The notes: generated from the letters alone by a model not told the origin. Shown: positions 44,238 through 53,784, counted from the first letter of the stretch. The stretch is DNA of 64,000 nucleotides from SLJN01 sp964505385 (GCA_964505385.1 CAZDIA010000004.1:54079-118078); one strand, 5' to 3'. Translations and numbers: made by a program.

Positions 44238-45314
44238 GTGCACATTAAAACCGATCCCGATAAGGATCTTCGAACAGATTCCAAACCATCTTCAAGCTAT
44301 GAATGGTGGTATTTTGATGCAGTCAGCGATGACGGGCAAATAGCTGTTGTCATTATATTTTATGAGGGCATTCCCTTTTCGCCGTTATATAATGAAGCAA
44401 TCAGAAAATCCGGTTCGCAAACGGCAGATCCGGAAAATCATCCTGCAGTAAGCATTTCGGTGTATCAACATGGTAAACCGGTGTATTACAGTCTGGCAGA
44501 GTATAGCAGGGATGATTTCAAATACACTGATAACCCGTTTAGTATTTCAATTGGTGGCCACAGGTTTGATCAATTTATCGAAAAGGATGACGTGGTTTAT
44601 CAAATGAAACTGAAAGATCAGTTACCCAATGGTGATGCTTTGGATGCCGAATTAAAATTTACGGGGAGCGTTACTGATAAAAATCTGTTGAATGAGGGTG
44701 AAGGAGATCGGCATGTATGGAATTTGATTCAACCCATGGCAAGGGTTAACGGCAACATAAGTATTACCGGTTATCGTGAGTATAAATTTGACTTAGAGGG
44801 GCCGGGATATCACGATCATAATTATGGTGCGGAGCCTATGAAAAATTCATTCACGGAATGGTACTGGGGAAGAGTTCATTTTTCTGAAGCGGTTCTGGTC
44901 TATTACGTGATGAATAAAAAGGACAATGCCCAGCATCGTGCATGGCTCATTGATCCTAATAACCAAACTGTGATCACAGAATTTGATAACATCATAACCG
45001 ATGAACCGCAACGAACAGTTTTTGGATTATCAGTTTGCAGGCGCTTGCAGTTTGAATCACCGGAAATAAAAGCAGAATTATATCAGAGCAGAATGGTGGA
45101 TAATGGCCCGTTTTATGTGCGATATCTGAATGATGCTGTTCTCCATGTGCCGGAGTGGGGGATTCAAAAGAAAAGCGGTATCAGTGAGTATATCTACCCA
45201 TCCCGGATTGACCGGAAGTTGTTTCGCCCTTTGATCAACATGAGATATCGCTATAATGATTCTAAGCCACATTGGGTCCAGCGATCACCGAGGCTTTATC
45301 GCTGGACTTGGTAA
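44238..45314 (+). CDS. CrtC-like (carotenoid 1,2-hydratase / hydroxyneurosporene synthase family) protein
   Basis: A 358-residue protein of the CrtC/AttH two-lipocalin fold. SYEWWYFDAVSDDGQIAVV near the N-terminus and GPGYHDHNYG with EWYWGRVHF in the middle are characteristic, including the HDHN active-site region. In purple bacteria CrtC adds water to acyclic carotenoids. Many Bacteroidota homologs have no neighbouring carotenoid gene and an unknown substrate, as here. The start is GTG at 44238 (GTGCACATTAAAACC); no in-frame ATG precedes it after the last stop. It points towards ilvD on the other strand, 24 bp away. Confidence 0.82.
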   Translation: MHIKTDPDKDLRTDSKPSSSYEWWYFDAVSDDGQIAVVIIFYEGIPFSPLYNEAIRKSGSQTADPENHPAVSISVYQHGKPVYYSLAEYSRDDFKYTDNPFSISIGGHRFDQFIEKDDVVYQMKLKDQLPNGDALDAELKFTGSVTDKNLLNEGEGDRHVWNLIQPMARVNGNISITGYREYKFDLEGPGYHDHNYGAEPMKNSFTEWYWGRVHFSEAVLVYYVMNKKDNAQHRAWLIDPNNQTVITEFDNIITDEPQRTVFGLSVCRRLQFESPEIKAELYQSRMVDNGPFYVRYLNDAVLHVPEWGIQKKSGISEYIYPSRIDRKLFRPLINMRYRYNDSKPHWVQRSPRLYRWTW

Positions 45315-45338
45315 GGGCTTATGGCTGCAGATTACATA

Positions 45339-47021
45339 TCACTCCGAATCCGTCACACATCCTTTGGATGCTGAGCTGACCAGTTTGTGATATTTATACA
45401 GAACGCCACGGTTATATCTTGGTGCCGGTGGTTTCCAGGACTTCAGGCGACGCTCGATTTCAGACTTTTTGATGTGGAGATTTATTTTGTTTTCATTGGC
45501 ATCGATTGTTACCTGATCACCGTTTTCGACCACAGCAAGGGGGCCGCCTGCCTGGGCTTCCGGACTAACATGACCAACGACAAAGCCATGTGTCCCACCG
45601 GAAAACCGCCCGTCAGTGATTAACGCTACATCCTGACCAAGCCCGGCTCCCATAATGGCAGCGGTTACCTTAAGCATCTCACGCATACCAGGGCCTCCTT
45701 TTGGTCCCTCGTAGCGAATTATCACCACATCTCCTTTTACTACTGCACCGGATTGTATCCCTTTTATGCAATCTTCTTCAGAATCGAATACACGGGCAGT
45801 GCCTTTGAAATATGTACCTTCCTTTCCGGTGATTTTCGCAACCGAACCTTCCGGCGCGAGGTTTCCATAAAGTATATTGAGGTGTCCTGTTTTCTTAATA
45901 GGTTTGTCAACAGGTGCTACAATCTTTTGATCATCATCAAGACCAGGCAGTTCTTCCAGATTTTCTTCCAGCGTTTTGCCGGTCACCGTCAGTGAATCAC
46001 CTTTGATTAACCCATGTTCCAACAGAAGTTTCTGAACTCCGGGTACACCTCCAACTTCATTCAGATCTTCCATCACATATTGGCCGCTTGGTTTCAGGTC
46101 GGCCAAAAAAGGTGTGCGTTGAGAAATTTCCTGGAAATCATCAATTGAAAGCGGGATTTCGGCAGTATGTGCCATCGCAAGAAGATGCAGTACCGCATTG
46201 GTTGAGCCACCAAGTGCAGTTACCACCGCAACTGCATTTTCGAAAGATTGGCGTGTAAGTATATCTTTTGGTTTGATGTCTTGTTCCAGGAGTTTGAGCA
46301 GAGCCTGACCGGCATCCCGGCATTCCCGGAGTTTATCATCACTGGTTGCCGGTGTGGAAGAGCTGTAGGGGAGGCTCAGGCCGAGTGTTTCTATGGCTGA
46401 TGACATCGTATTTGCGGTGTACATGCCGCCACAGGCGCCCGCACCGGGGCAGGCGTGCATAAGCACCTCTGCATATTTTCCCTGATCAATTTGCTCTTTT
46501 ATATATTGACCATAAGCTTCAAATGCTGATACGATATCCAGTTTCTGATCCCCGAGTTTTCCCGGCCGTATGGTGCCGCCGTAAACCATAATGGAAGGGC
46601 GATTAAGTCGGGTCATAGCCATCACGCTTCCGGGCATATTTTTATCACAACCGGGAAGGGTAATTATGCCGTCATAATACTGAGCGGCGGCTACGGTCTC
46701 GATAGAATCAGCGATAATCTCACGAGATTGAAGCGAATATTTCATCCCCTCGGTTCCCATGGAAATTCCGTCGCTAACTCCGATGGTGTGGAAAATATAT
46801 CCGATAAGATCAGCATCCTGTACGCCTTCGCGCACTTTATCTGCCAGATCATTAAGATGCATATTGCACGGATTTCCCTGCCAGCCCATACTGGCTATTC
46901 CGATCTGTGGTTTGTCAAAATCATCGCGTGACAGGCCGGTTGCATGAAGCATTGCCTGTGAGCCGGCCTGAGAATTATCCTGAGTTAAACGACGGCTGTA
47001 TTTATTGAGTGAGTTTCCCAT
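45339..47021 (-). CDS. ilvD: Dihydroxy-acid dehydratase
   Basis: A 560-residue Fe-S enzyme catalysing the third common step of valine, leucine and isoleucine synthesis. Cluster Cys residues appear in GIASMGWQGNPCNMHL, LPGCDKNMPGS and HACPGAGACGGMYTANTMSS. Later GRFSGGTHGFVVGHVSPEA is typical. NPCNMHL with no longer insert fits the IlvD/EDD superfamily member that acts on dihydroxyisovalerate. The gene is alone, without other ilv genes nearby; an attenuator was not found in the upstream region. Confidence 0.96.
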   Translation of the reverse strand: MGNSLNKYSRRLTQDNSQAGSQAMLHATGLSRDDFDKPQIGIASMGWQGNPCNMHLNDLADKVREGVQDADLIGYIFHTIGVSDGISMGTEGMKYSLQSREIIADSIETVAAAQYYDGIITLPGCDKNMPGSVMAMTRLNRPSIMVYGGTIRPGKLGDQKLDIVSAFEAYGQYIKEQIDQGKYAEVLMHACPGAGACGGMYTANTMSSAIETLGLSLPYSSSTPATSDDKLRECRDAGQALLKLLEQDIKPKDILTRQSFENAVAVVTALGGSTNAVLHLLAMAHTAEIPLSIDDFQEISQRTPFLADLKPSGQYVMEDLNEVGGVPGVQKLLLEHGLIKGDSLTVTGKTLEENLEELPGLDDDQKIVAPVDKPIKKTGHLNILYGNLAPEGSVAKITGKEGTYFKGTARVFDSEEDCIKGIQSGAVVKGDVVIIRYEGPKGGPGMREMLKVTAAIMGAGLGQDVALITDGRFSGGTHGFVVGHVSPEAQAGGPLAVVENGDQVTIDANENKINLHIKKSEIERRLKSWKPPAPRYNRGVLYKYHKLVSSASKGCVTDSE

Positions 47022-47412
47022 TATAAAAGCGAAAATGTAGTTTTCTTACGGCACGTAAAGTTATTTTACAGACACTAAGTAGACCTGATTAGAATAAGTG
47101 TTGCATATCTGAAATCAAAAGTGACAATTCAGATTTTTTCGGACCGGCACTGAGGAGTCCGGGCACTGAATTTAATGCCTTAAAAAGTAACAATCACCTC
47201 CAGAGTGTTCCGGATTATGGCACCATACACCTGCCATGTCAGCGACTGTGTTTTCCGTTTGTCGTTTCTCGTTAGCTCACTCGCAAGACATTCGCTCAAA
47301 TAACTAACGACAAACGACAAACGGCCTGTCCCGACACAGACGGGAAGTAACAGCCTGCTAAAACTATTACGCTTTGCCCGGTTTGAGCTAATCAACACAG
47401 GCGGCACGGTTA
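47022..47412. other. Intergenic region with strong palindrome
   Basis: About 390 bp without a convincing gene. The palindrome at 47255-47324 and an adjoining GGCCTGTCCCG...CGGG hairpin (47323-47343) are the main content. AGTTTTCTTACGG at 47038-47050 resembles the dispersed repeat near 13750 and 24990. Confidence 0.5.
47255..47324. repeat. Palindromic intergenic repeat of CGTTTGTCGTTT type
   Basis: CCGTTTGTCGTTTCTCGTTA (47255-47274) and the complement of CCGTTTGTCGTTTGTCGTTA (ending 47324) form arms of about 21 bp with one mismatch around a 28-base loop. It lies between ilvD and tatC, both on the minus strand. Confidence 0.7.
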
Positions 47413-48264
47413 TCAGTGCCTTTCTTCGCCCCAGATCTTTCGATCCCGCCGCCGATTGGTGACCCGGCTGATATAGATACTTATCTGATATAAAATTATA
47501 AGCGGTATGGCAATCAGGAACTGGGATACCGGATCGGGAGGTGTCAGGAATGCAGCCAGAATAAAGCAAGTCAGGATGGCATATTTTCGATATTGGATCA
47601 TCACATCCGGGGTAAGCAGCCCTATCTTGGAAAGCATGTGGCTGATTAATGGCAGTTGAAAAATAATTCCACACGAAATGGTCCACAGGGTAATTGCGGA
47701 AAAGTAAGCATTTATATCAAAGTCATTTCGGACCATGTCCGAGATATAAAAAGTATTAAAAAATTGAACCGCAAAAGGGGTGAGAACCAGATAACCGAAC
47801 ATGATACCGAGAATGAAAAGAGCGGTAATATTGAAAACGGTGAACCGGGTTCCTTTTTTTTCATTGGGATTTAATGCCGGAGCAATAAAAGACCAAAGTT
47901 GATAGAACAAAATAGGTGAACCCATTACTATTCCAACTATTAGCAGGGTGCCCCAAAAGGTGAAAAATTGTCCGGGCAGGCGTCGATTTTGCAACTCCAG
48001 GTCCGTTGCGTTAACTCCAAGCCACTGGTATACAATGAAGTCAGCTTTAGCGGGGCCAAGCAGCAAAACTTCCATGATCCAGTCGGAAAAGATGAATGCA
48101 ATTACAACACCGAAAAGAACTCCCGCAAAACCCTTTATGATTCGCCATCTCAACTCTTCGAGATGATCCAGGAACGACATATCTGAGGTTATATCTTCGG
48201 GAGCTTCGGCAACTGGTGGTTCGCCGGTAACAATTTCTCTTCGCGTTGTCGGGGCTTCTGCCAT
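47413..48264 (-). CDS. tatC: Sec-independent (Tat) protein translocase subunit TatC
   Basis: A 283-residue integral membrane protein with six spans. SFLDHLEELRWRIIKGF near the N-terminus is the twin-arginine signal-binding region. FYQLWSFIAPALNPNEKK, the FGYLVLTPFAVQFF loop and AAFLTPPDPVSQFLIAIPLIILY are family hallmarks. An N-terminal 28-residue polar extension (MAEAPTTRREIVTGE) is typical of Bacteroidota. TatC recognises folded precursors for export. TatA/B genes are not adjacent. Confidence 0.95.
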   Translation of the reverse strand: MAEAPTTRREIVTGEPPVAEAPEDITSDMSFLDHLEELRWRIIKGFAGVLFGVVIAFIFSDWIMEVLLLGPAKADFIVYQWLGVNATDLELQNRRLPGQFFTFWGTLLIVGIVMGSPILFYQLWSFIAPALNPNEKKGTRFTVFNITALFILGIMFGYLVLTPFAVQFFNTFYISDMVRNDFDINAYFSAITLWTISCGIIFQLPLISHMLSKIGLLTPDVMIQYRKYAILTCFILAAFLTPPDPVSQFLIAIPLIILYQISIYISRVTNRRRDRKIWGEERH

Positions 48265-48384
48265 GGAAAATTTTGAATCAGGTGTTATCGAATATTATTC
48301 AAATATATCGAATCAATAAGAAAAATTTTATAATACTTTTCACCTGCTTAATGTATTAGAACGTATTAAAAGCCATTCTTGCAT

Positions 48385-48421
48385 AAAAAAACCGCGAAGC
48401 AGATATATACTTCGCGGTTTA
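48385..48421 (-). terminator. Intrinsic terminator of glyA
   Basis: AAACCGCGAAG (48389-48399) and CTTCGCGGTTT (48410-48420) form an 11-bp stem. Read on the minus strand the stem is followed by seven T, about 90 bp past the glyA stop. Confidence 0.85.
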
Positions 48422-48508
48422 ACAACGAATAATGGCTGTTAGCTTATATTAAGCTGAAAAATCAGGAACAATGCCTTTTACAGCTTAATTTTTTGGTGAA
48501 TAATCAGT

Positions 48509-49807
48509 TTATGCTGTTACAAAATCGTAAAGCGGAAACTGCTCGCAAAGTGATTTAATCTCACCGGAAACTTCATACTGAACATTTTCACTGTTCGGAT
48601 TTTTCAGGATGCGGTCGATAAGATTGGCAATGTGCACAAACTCATCGGCACCGAGGCCACGAGTAGTCATAGCCGGAGTTCCTATCCTAATGCCTGAAGT
48701 CACAAAGGGACTTTCCTGATCAAAAGGAACCATGTTTTTGTTAACCGTGATATCTGCTTTGCCAAGTGCAATTTCGGCATCCTTTCCTGTTATACTTTTG
48801 TCACGCAAATCAAGAAGTATAAGATGATTATCAGTTCCTCCGCTTACAATGTTATAGCCAAGTTCTTTGAACCGGTGAGCCAGAGTTTTGGAATTTTCTA
48901 CAACTTTCTTTTGATATTCGACGAAATCTTCCTGAAGTGCTTCACCGAAAGCCACAGCTTTGGCGGCGATAACATGCATCAGCGGCCCACCCTGGGTTCC
49001 GGGGAATACTGCGGTGTCGAATAATTCGCTCCAGTTTCTTACCCGACCGGATTTTGGGGCTACTTTACCGAGTGAGTTTTCAGAATCATTGCCGATAAGG
49101 ATCATGCCGCCGCGTGGTCCGCGAAGAGTTTTGTGGGTGGTCGTAGTTACCACATGGCAATACGGCAGCGGATCATTCAAAATACCGGCAGCGATCAGCC
49201 CGGCGGTGTGCGCCATATCCATCCAAAGGAAAGCACCTACTTCATCGGCAATATTGCGAAATTCTTCATAGTTAAAGTCGCGGGCATAAGCCGAAGCACC
49301 AATAGAGATCATTTTTGGCTTCACCTTTTTGGCTTTATCCCGGATTTGATCCATGTCCAGCCGGCCGGTTTCTTGATTGATTCCGTAAAATTCCGCATTG
49401 TAATTAATACCGGAGAAATTTACGGCTGAGCCGTGCGTGAGATGCCCGCCATGGGCAAGATCGAGGCCAAGAAAAGTGTCGCCCGCATTCAGCAGTGTAA
49501 GGTAGACTGCTGCATTTGCCTGGGCACCTGAATGTGGCTGCACATTAACCCAGTCTGCATTATACAATACTTTGGCTCGGTCTCTGGCAAGATTTTCTAC
49601 TACGTCAACATGTTTGCAACCGCCGTAATACCTTTTACCGGGTAACCCTTCGGCATATTTATTGGTCAGGGTTGATCCCATCGCTTCAATAACTGACCTT
49701 GAGGTAAAATTTTCGGAAGCAATCAACTCTATGTTGTTATTCTGCCGGTCGGCTTCTTTTTCAAGAAGACTGTAGATCTCGGGATCCTGTTGTTTAAGTA
49801 ATTTCAT
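48509..49807 (-). CDS. glyA: Serine hydroxymethyltransferase
   Basis: A 432-residue PLP enzyme interconverting serine and glycine with tetrahydrofolate. Hallmarks are NIELIASENFTSRSVIEAMGS, NKYAEGLPGKRYYGGCKHVD, QPHSGAQANAAVYL, DMAHTAGLIA and VVTTTTHKTLRGPRGGMILI with the PLP lysine. SGGTDNHL is also present. Length is in the normal range. It follows rpiB by 17 bp on the same strand and is likely cotranscribed, sharing the terminator downstream. Confidence 0.97.
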   Translation of the reverse strand: MKLLKQQDPEIYSLLEKEADRQNNNIELIASENFTSRSVIEAMGSTLTNKYAEGLPGKRYYGGCKHVDVVENLARDRAKVLYNADWVNVQPHSGAQANAAVYLTLLNAGDTFLGLDLAHGGHLTHGSAVNFSGINYNAEFYGINQETGRLDMDQIRDKAKKVKPKMISIGASAYARDFNYEEFRNIADEVGAFLWMDMAHTAGLIAAGILNDPLPYCHVVTTTTHKTLRGPRGGMILIGNDSENSLGKVAPKSGRVRNWSELFDTAVFPGTQGGPLMHVIAAKAVAFGEALQEDFVEYQKKVVENSKTLAHRFKELGYNIVSGGTDNHLILLDLRDKSITGKDAEIALGKADITVNKNMVPFDQESPFVTSGIRIGTPAMTTRGLGADEFVHIANLIDRILKNPNSENVQYEVSGEIKSLCEQFPLYDFVTA

Positions 49808-49824
49808 CTGTTGTAAGTTCTGCT

Positions 49825-50274
49825 TCAGTTTTCGGTTGCTTTATGAATTTTTTCTACTCGTTGTCCGTGCCTGCCACCTTCAAACTCGGATTCAAACCAT
49901 TTTAGGATAATGGTTTTGATTTCCTCTTCGCTCAGAAAGCGACCTGGCATACAAAGGATATTTGAGTTGTTATGCTCGCGAGCAAGTGCTGCAATCTCAT
50001 CATTCCACGCCAATGCTGCACGAATATTTTTAAATTTATTGGCGGTCATGCACATTCCTTGTCCGCTTCCGCAAAACAGCATACCCTGTTCATGTTCACC
50101 GCGATCAACTAATTGTGATACTTCGGCCGCATAATCAGGATAATCGACCGATTCTGCGGAATGGGTACCGTAATCTACGGGAGTATAACCGAGTTCTTCA
50201 AGGATTTTTTTTGCTTTTTGCTTAGCCTCGAAACCGGCATGATCGGAAGCGATTGGAATAATTTTTGTCTTCAT
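49825..50274 (-). CDS. rpiB: Ribose-5-phosphate isomerase B
   Basis: A 149-residue enzyme interconverting ribose-5-phosphate and ribulose-5-phosphate. IASDHAGFEAK at the N-terminus, VDYGTHSAESVDYPDYA, the catalytic Cys in GMLFCGSGQGMCMTANK, and GRFLSEEEIKTIILKWFESEFEGGRH are all typical of RpiB/LacAB. It starts MKTKIIPIASDHAG with ATG at 50274. First gene of an apparent rpiB-glyA operon. Confidence 0.95.
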   Translation of the reverse strand: MKTKIIPIASDHAGFEAKQKAKKILEELGYTPVDYGTHSAESVDYPDYAAEVSQLVDRGEHEQGMLFCGSGQGMCMTANKFKNIRAALAWNDEIAALAREHNNSNILCMPGRFLSEEEIKTIILKWFESEFEGGRHGQRVEKIHKATEN

Positions 50275-50377
50275 ACTTCAATTGATCTGTGAGCCCTGAA
50301 TATTGTATCACAATCTAAGTAATTATTTCGGTTTTAATGTAATGTAATAGGAAAAATCAAAAGCAAATAATTCGATA

Positions 50378-51061
50378 TTATCGTTCACTGGTGAAGGCAT
50401 AAACCAGTAAGTTAACTCCAAATTGTAATGCTGCTTCTACAATTTCCTCCGGGTTATCGTGCTTGTCATAAGCCCAACCATCGGCCGGATTGGATTCATA
50501 AGTATATAGTACAACCAGGCGGCCATTGCGATGAATGCCGAAAGCTTGTGGAGGCTTTCCGTCATGCTCGTGCACTTTCGGGGGGCGACCCTCCGGAAAT
50601 TCAAAAACGTTACTGTATATCGGATGGTCGTGGGGTAACTCAACAAATTCTTCATCCGGGAAGATATCCTTCAGGATTGGCCGGATAAATTCATCCAGGC
50701 CGTAATCATCATCCACGTATAAAAAACCACCGTTTTCCAGATAACTTCTCAGGTTATCCATTTCAGCATTGTTGACATCTACATTTCCATGACCGGTAAG
50801 ATAGAGCATGGGATACTCGTGGATATCGGAACTGCCAATGTGAACATCGTCGTATTCAGAATCTAATGAGAGCGGGATATGGTCTTTTGCAAAGTTAATC
50901 ATGTTGGTAAGAGCTGTAGGGGTCGTGTACCAGTCACCGCCGCCACGATATTGCAAGCGAGCTATCCTGTACTCATCATCATTCTGATTAGCGGCATAAA
51001 CACTGATATCCGGTATCAGAAAGAGCAGAAGCGCAATTGATGCTGCAAAAACTTTTTTCAT
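50378..51061 (-). CDS. Exported DUF4159 protein
   Basis: A 227-residue protein with a signal peptide (MKKVFAASIALLLFLIPDIS, cleavage near AYA/N at about 22-25). The mature part begins RIARLQYRGGGDWYTTPTAL and contains PMLYLTGHGNVD, LRSYLENGGFLYVDDDYGLD and a late GWAYDKHDNPEEIVEAALQFGVN segment. This is the DUF4159 pattern, a Rossmann-like glutamine-amidotransferase-type fold of unknown activity. It is often encoded near MoxR/DUF58/BatA genes, which are absent here. I use the ATG at 51061; an ATG at 51079 would add six residues ahead of the signal. Confidence 0.85.
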   Translation of the reverse strand: MKKVFAASIALLLFLIPDISVYAANQNDDEYRIARLQYRGGGDWYTTPTALTNMINFAKDHIPLSLDSEYDDVHIGSSDIHEYPMLYLTGHGNVDVNNAEMDNLRSYLENGGFLYVDDDYGLDEFIRPILKDIFPDEEFVELPHDHPIYSNVFEFPEGRPPKVHEHDGKPPQAFGIHRNGRLVVLYTYESNPADGWAYDKHDNPEEIVEAALQFGVNLLVYAFTSER

Positions 51062-51104
51062 AGCAAATTCAGTTATCATTTATCTTGAAACGCCGATAAT
51101 GTGT

Positions 51105-51122
51105 CCTGCATTATACACATAG
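51105..51122. repeat. Solo MITE-like end
   Basis: CCTGCATTATACACATAG differs at two positions from the left end of the 17049 element (CCTGCATTATTCACAAAG). No opposite end is near. It lies between ettA and the DUF4159 gene and could be chance. Confidence 0.35.
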
Positions 51123-51138
51123 TAATGCTATTCTGACT

Positions 51139-52806
51139 CTAACGGGTGAGCTTTTTATACTTTATCCGTTCAGGATAGTAGTGCTCTCCAAGTCGTTCTA
51201 TTCGGTTGGCTTCGTAAGCGGTATAGTTACCTTCGAAGAAATATGCCTGGCTCTCGCCTTCAAAAGCGAGGATGTGTGAAGCGATTCGGTCAAGAAACCA
51301 GCGGTCGTGAGAAATAATTATCGCACTGCCCGCAAAATGGAGCAAAGCTTCTTCCAGTGCCCGCAAAGTATTTACGTCGAGGTCGTTGGTAGGCTCATCC
51401 AATAGCAGCACGTTGTGCTCTTCACGCAGGGTTTTTGCAAGATGAACCCGGTTGCGTTCACCCCCTGATAATTGATTGGTCTTCTTTTGCTGATCACTTC
51501 CGCTGAAGTTAAACCGGGAAACATAAGCGCGCGAGTTAATCTCTCGCTTACCTATCTTAATGATGTCATCACCCCCGCTGATCTCTTCCCAAATAGTTTT
51601 ATTCGGATCAAGGTCGCGTCGTTGGTCGGCATAGCCGAGTTGAACAGTATCACCAAGCTCGATGTTGCCGTTGTCCGGTTTTTCCTCACCGGTGATGAGC
51701 CGAAAAAGAGTTGTTTTGCCGGCGCCATTCGGCCCGATAATACCAACTATCGCACCCGGCGGGATTTCAAAATTCAAGTTCTCATACAGAAGTTTGTCAT
51801 CATAGGCTTTGGATACATTTTCTGAATTGATCACTTTATCACCAAGCCGCGGTCCCGGGGGTATGGGGATTTCCAGGTTTTCCCGTTGCTTTTCCTGCTC
51901 CTGTGAAAGAAGATTTTCGTAGGAATTGACCCTGGCTTTACTCTTCGTCTGTCTGCCTTTCGGGTTTTGCCGGATCCATTCAAGCTCCTGCTGAAGTGTT
52001 TGTTGTCGCTTTTTTTCCTGATTTTGTTCTACTTCCAGACGCTTCTGTTTTTGTTCCAGCCAGGCGGAGTAGTTCCCCTGGAATGGAATACCCTCTCCGC
52101 GGTCGAGCTCCAGAATCCAACCGGCTACGTTGTCGAGAAAATACCGGTCGTGAGTTACGGCAATAACGGTGCCTTCGTATCGGGCGAGATGTTGTTCAAG
52201 CCATGCTACAGATTCGGCATCAAGATGGTTGGTTGGCTCATCGAGGAGGAGGACGTCGGGCTCTTTAAGCAGTAACCTGCAAAGTGCGACTCGTCTTCGT
52301 TCACCGCCAGATAATACATTTACCGGAGTATCGCCCTCCGGGCAACGCAATGCCTGCATTGCCATATTAAGTTTTGACTCCAGGTCCCAGGCGTCACGTG
52401 CTTCAATTTCTTCCTGAAGTTTTGCCTGCTCGGACATCAACTTGTCAAAATCTGCATCGGGGTCGGCAAACTGCTCATTGATCTCTTCATATTTCTTGAG
52501 CAGATCAACAGTATCCTGGATACCTTCCTCGACTATCTCCTTTACAGTTTTTGAATCATCCAGTTGTGGCTCCTGATGCAGCAGGCCATAGCTAACGTCT
52601 TTTTGTGCGGAAACTTCACCTTCAAAATCACCATCCTCAGCTGCAATTATCCGCAGAAGGGTAGATTTACCGGCGCCATTTAATCCGAGCACACCGATTT
52701 TGGCACCGTAATAAAAGGAAAGGTTGATGTCTTTAAGTACATGCTTGTCGGGTTTGTGATATTTGTTCACCCGAAGCATGGAGAAAATAATTTTTTCGTC
52801 GCTCAC
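51139..52806 (-). CDS. ettA: Energy-dependent translational throttle protein EttA (ABC-F)
   Basis: A 555-residue ABC-F ATPase without membrane spans. Two ABC cassettes are present: GLNGAGKSTLL / VLSGGERRRVALCRLLL / LLLDEPTNHLD, and GPNGAGKTTLF / QLSGGERNRVHLAKTL / LLLDEPTNDLD. They are joined by a charged P-site tRNA interaction region (EQKQKRLEVEQNQEKKRQQ onward, then GRQTKSKARVNSYENLL). EttA binds the ribosomal E site and gates early elongation by energy state. Length and the TKSKAR segment fit EttA rather than Uup or ARE-ABCF resistance proteins. Confidence 0.94.
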   Translation of the reverse strand: MSDEKIIFSMLRVNKYHKPDKHVLKDINLSFYYGAKIGVLGLNGAGKSTLLRIIAAEDGDFEGEVSAQKDVSYGLLHQEPQLDDSKTVKEIVEEGIQDTVDLLKKYEEINEQFADPDADFDKLMSEQAKLQEEIEARDAWDLESKLNMAMQALRCPEGDTPVNVLSGGERRRVALCRLLLKEPDVLLLDEPTNHLDAESVAWLEQHLARYEGTVIAVTHDRYFLDNVAGWILELDRGEGIPFQGNYSAWLEQKQKRLEVEQNQEKKRQQTLQQELEWIRQNPKGRQTKSKARVNSYENLLSQEQEKQRENLEIPIPPGPRLGDKVINSENVSKAYDDKLLYENLNFEIPPGAIVGIIGPNGAGKTTLFRLITGEEKPDNGNIELGDTVQLGYADQRRDLDPNKTIWEEISGGDDIIKIGKREINSRAYVSRFNFSGSDQQKKTNQLSGGERNRVHLAKTLREEHNVLLLDEPTNDLDVNTLRALEEALLHFAGSAIIISHDRWFLDRIASHILAFEGESQAYFFEGNYTAYEANRIERLGEHYYPERIKYKKLTR

Positions 52807-52932
52807 AGTTCGTATTGTTTTTTATGAAAAATTAAGCCGAATGATAGGCATTACACCAAACGGTGTAAAAATATTGTATGATGCAAAAATTTGATTTAAT
52901 AGTTTTTCAAATTTTCGGTCTTGTTATCAAAT

Positions 52933-53784
52933 TTATTCCAACTCATTGAGGATAAAACGTTCAGGTATTTGTTTATCCATCACACCAACCCCAAAAAGGG
53001 CATAATCGTAACGGGCGGGGTCATAGGGATTAAGAAGTCGCAGTGTATTGGTAAGTTCACAAACAGCACGCCAATCATTTTGACGTCTGGTCAGTAAACC
53101 CAGCCGGCGCGAATGCCTCGCTACGTGTACATCAAGCGGGATCATTAATTGAGATTGTGGAATGCAAGTCATCAAACCGGTATCTACTGTGCTGTTTTGG
53201 CGTACTGTCCACCGAAGGTACAAATACAAACGCTTACAGGAGCTGTTTTTTTCTGAATCGGCCAGATGCTTATGTAACCGTAAAGGTACATCGGGATGCA
53301 GTGATAAAAACTGTTGGTGAAAGACTGAGATTAACTCGCGATCAAGTTTTCGGGCAAGTTGATAGCAGTATTCCCAGAAATGTTCGAAATCCCCGAACCG
53401 TTTCAACATCATCTGAAGAAGTTTAATCAGCCAGTAAATATCTTCCGGTTTGAAAGTGCGATGCTTGAAACCGGTTAATTGATCCGCATCGGCATCAGTA
53501 AAATCTGCGATAAACTGAGAGGGCGGGCGATCCATTCTTTGGAGCAAGTCATCTACTTTTGAGATGACGATGTCGCGGCGCCCCCAAGCCATCAAAGCGG
53601 CGAAAAAACCGGCGAGCAATTGATCCTGACGATTTTCGTAACGGTAGAGAAACTGTATCGGGTCGGACTCAATATAGGATGGCTGTTCAATCTCATTCGC
53701 AAGTTGGTCAAGAACCGGTTTGAGTTCTGCAATCTGTTGCCTCGAAGCAGGTTTTAGCTTTTTTGGGGTTTTGGTGAAGCTCAC
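52933..53784 (-). CDS. TIGR02757 / DUF2400 family protein
   Basis: A 283-residue, mainly helical protein matching TIGR02757: DPIQFLYRYENRQDQLLAGFFAALMAWGRRD near the N-terminus, GFKHRTF in the middle, and MIPLDVHVARHSRRLGLLTRRQNDWRAVCELTNTL-like residues (key VDVH-type HVARHSR) plus LNPYDPARYDYALFGVGV at the end. The C-terminal pattern resembles HhH-GPD glycosylase-like proteins. No activity is known. The GTG start at 53784 overlaps the mutY stop by four bases (GTGA), so it is probably coupled to mutY, which supports a DNA-repair connection by context only. Confidence 0.85.
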   Translation of the reverse strand: MSFTKTPKKLKPASRQQIAELKPVLDQLANEIEQPSYIESDPIQFLYRYENRQDQLLAGFFAALMAWGRRDIVISKVDDLLQRMDRPPSQFIADFTDADADQLTGFKHRTFKPEDIYWLIKLLQMMLKRFGDFEHFWEYCYQLARKLDRELISVFHQQFLSLHPDVPLRLHKHLADSEKNSSCKRLYLYLRWTVRQNSTVDTGLMTCIPQSQLMIPLDVHVARHSRRLGLLTRRQNDWRAVCELTNTLRLLNPYDPARYDYALFGVGVMDKQIPERFILNELE

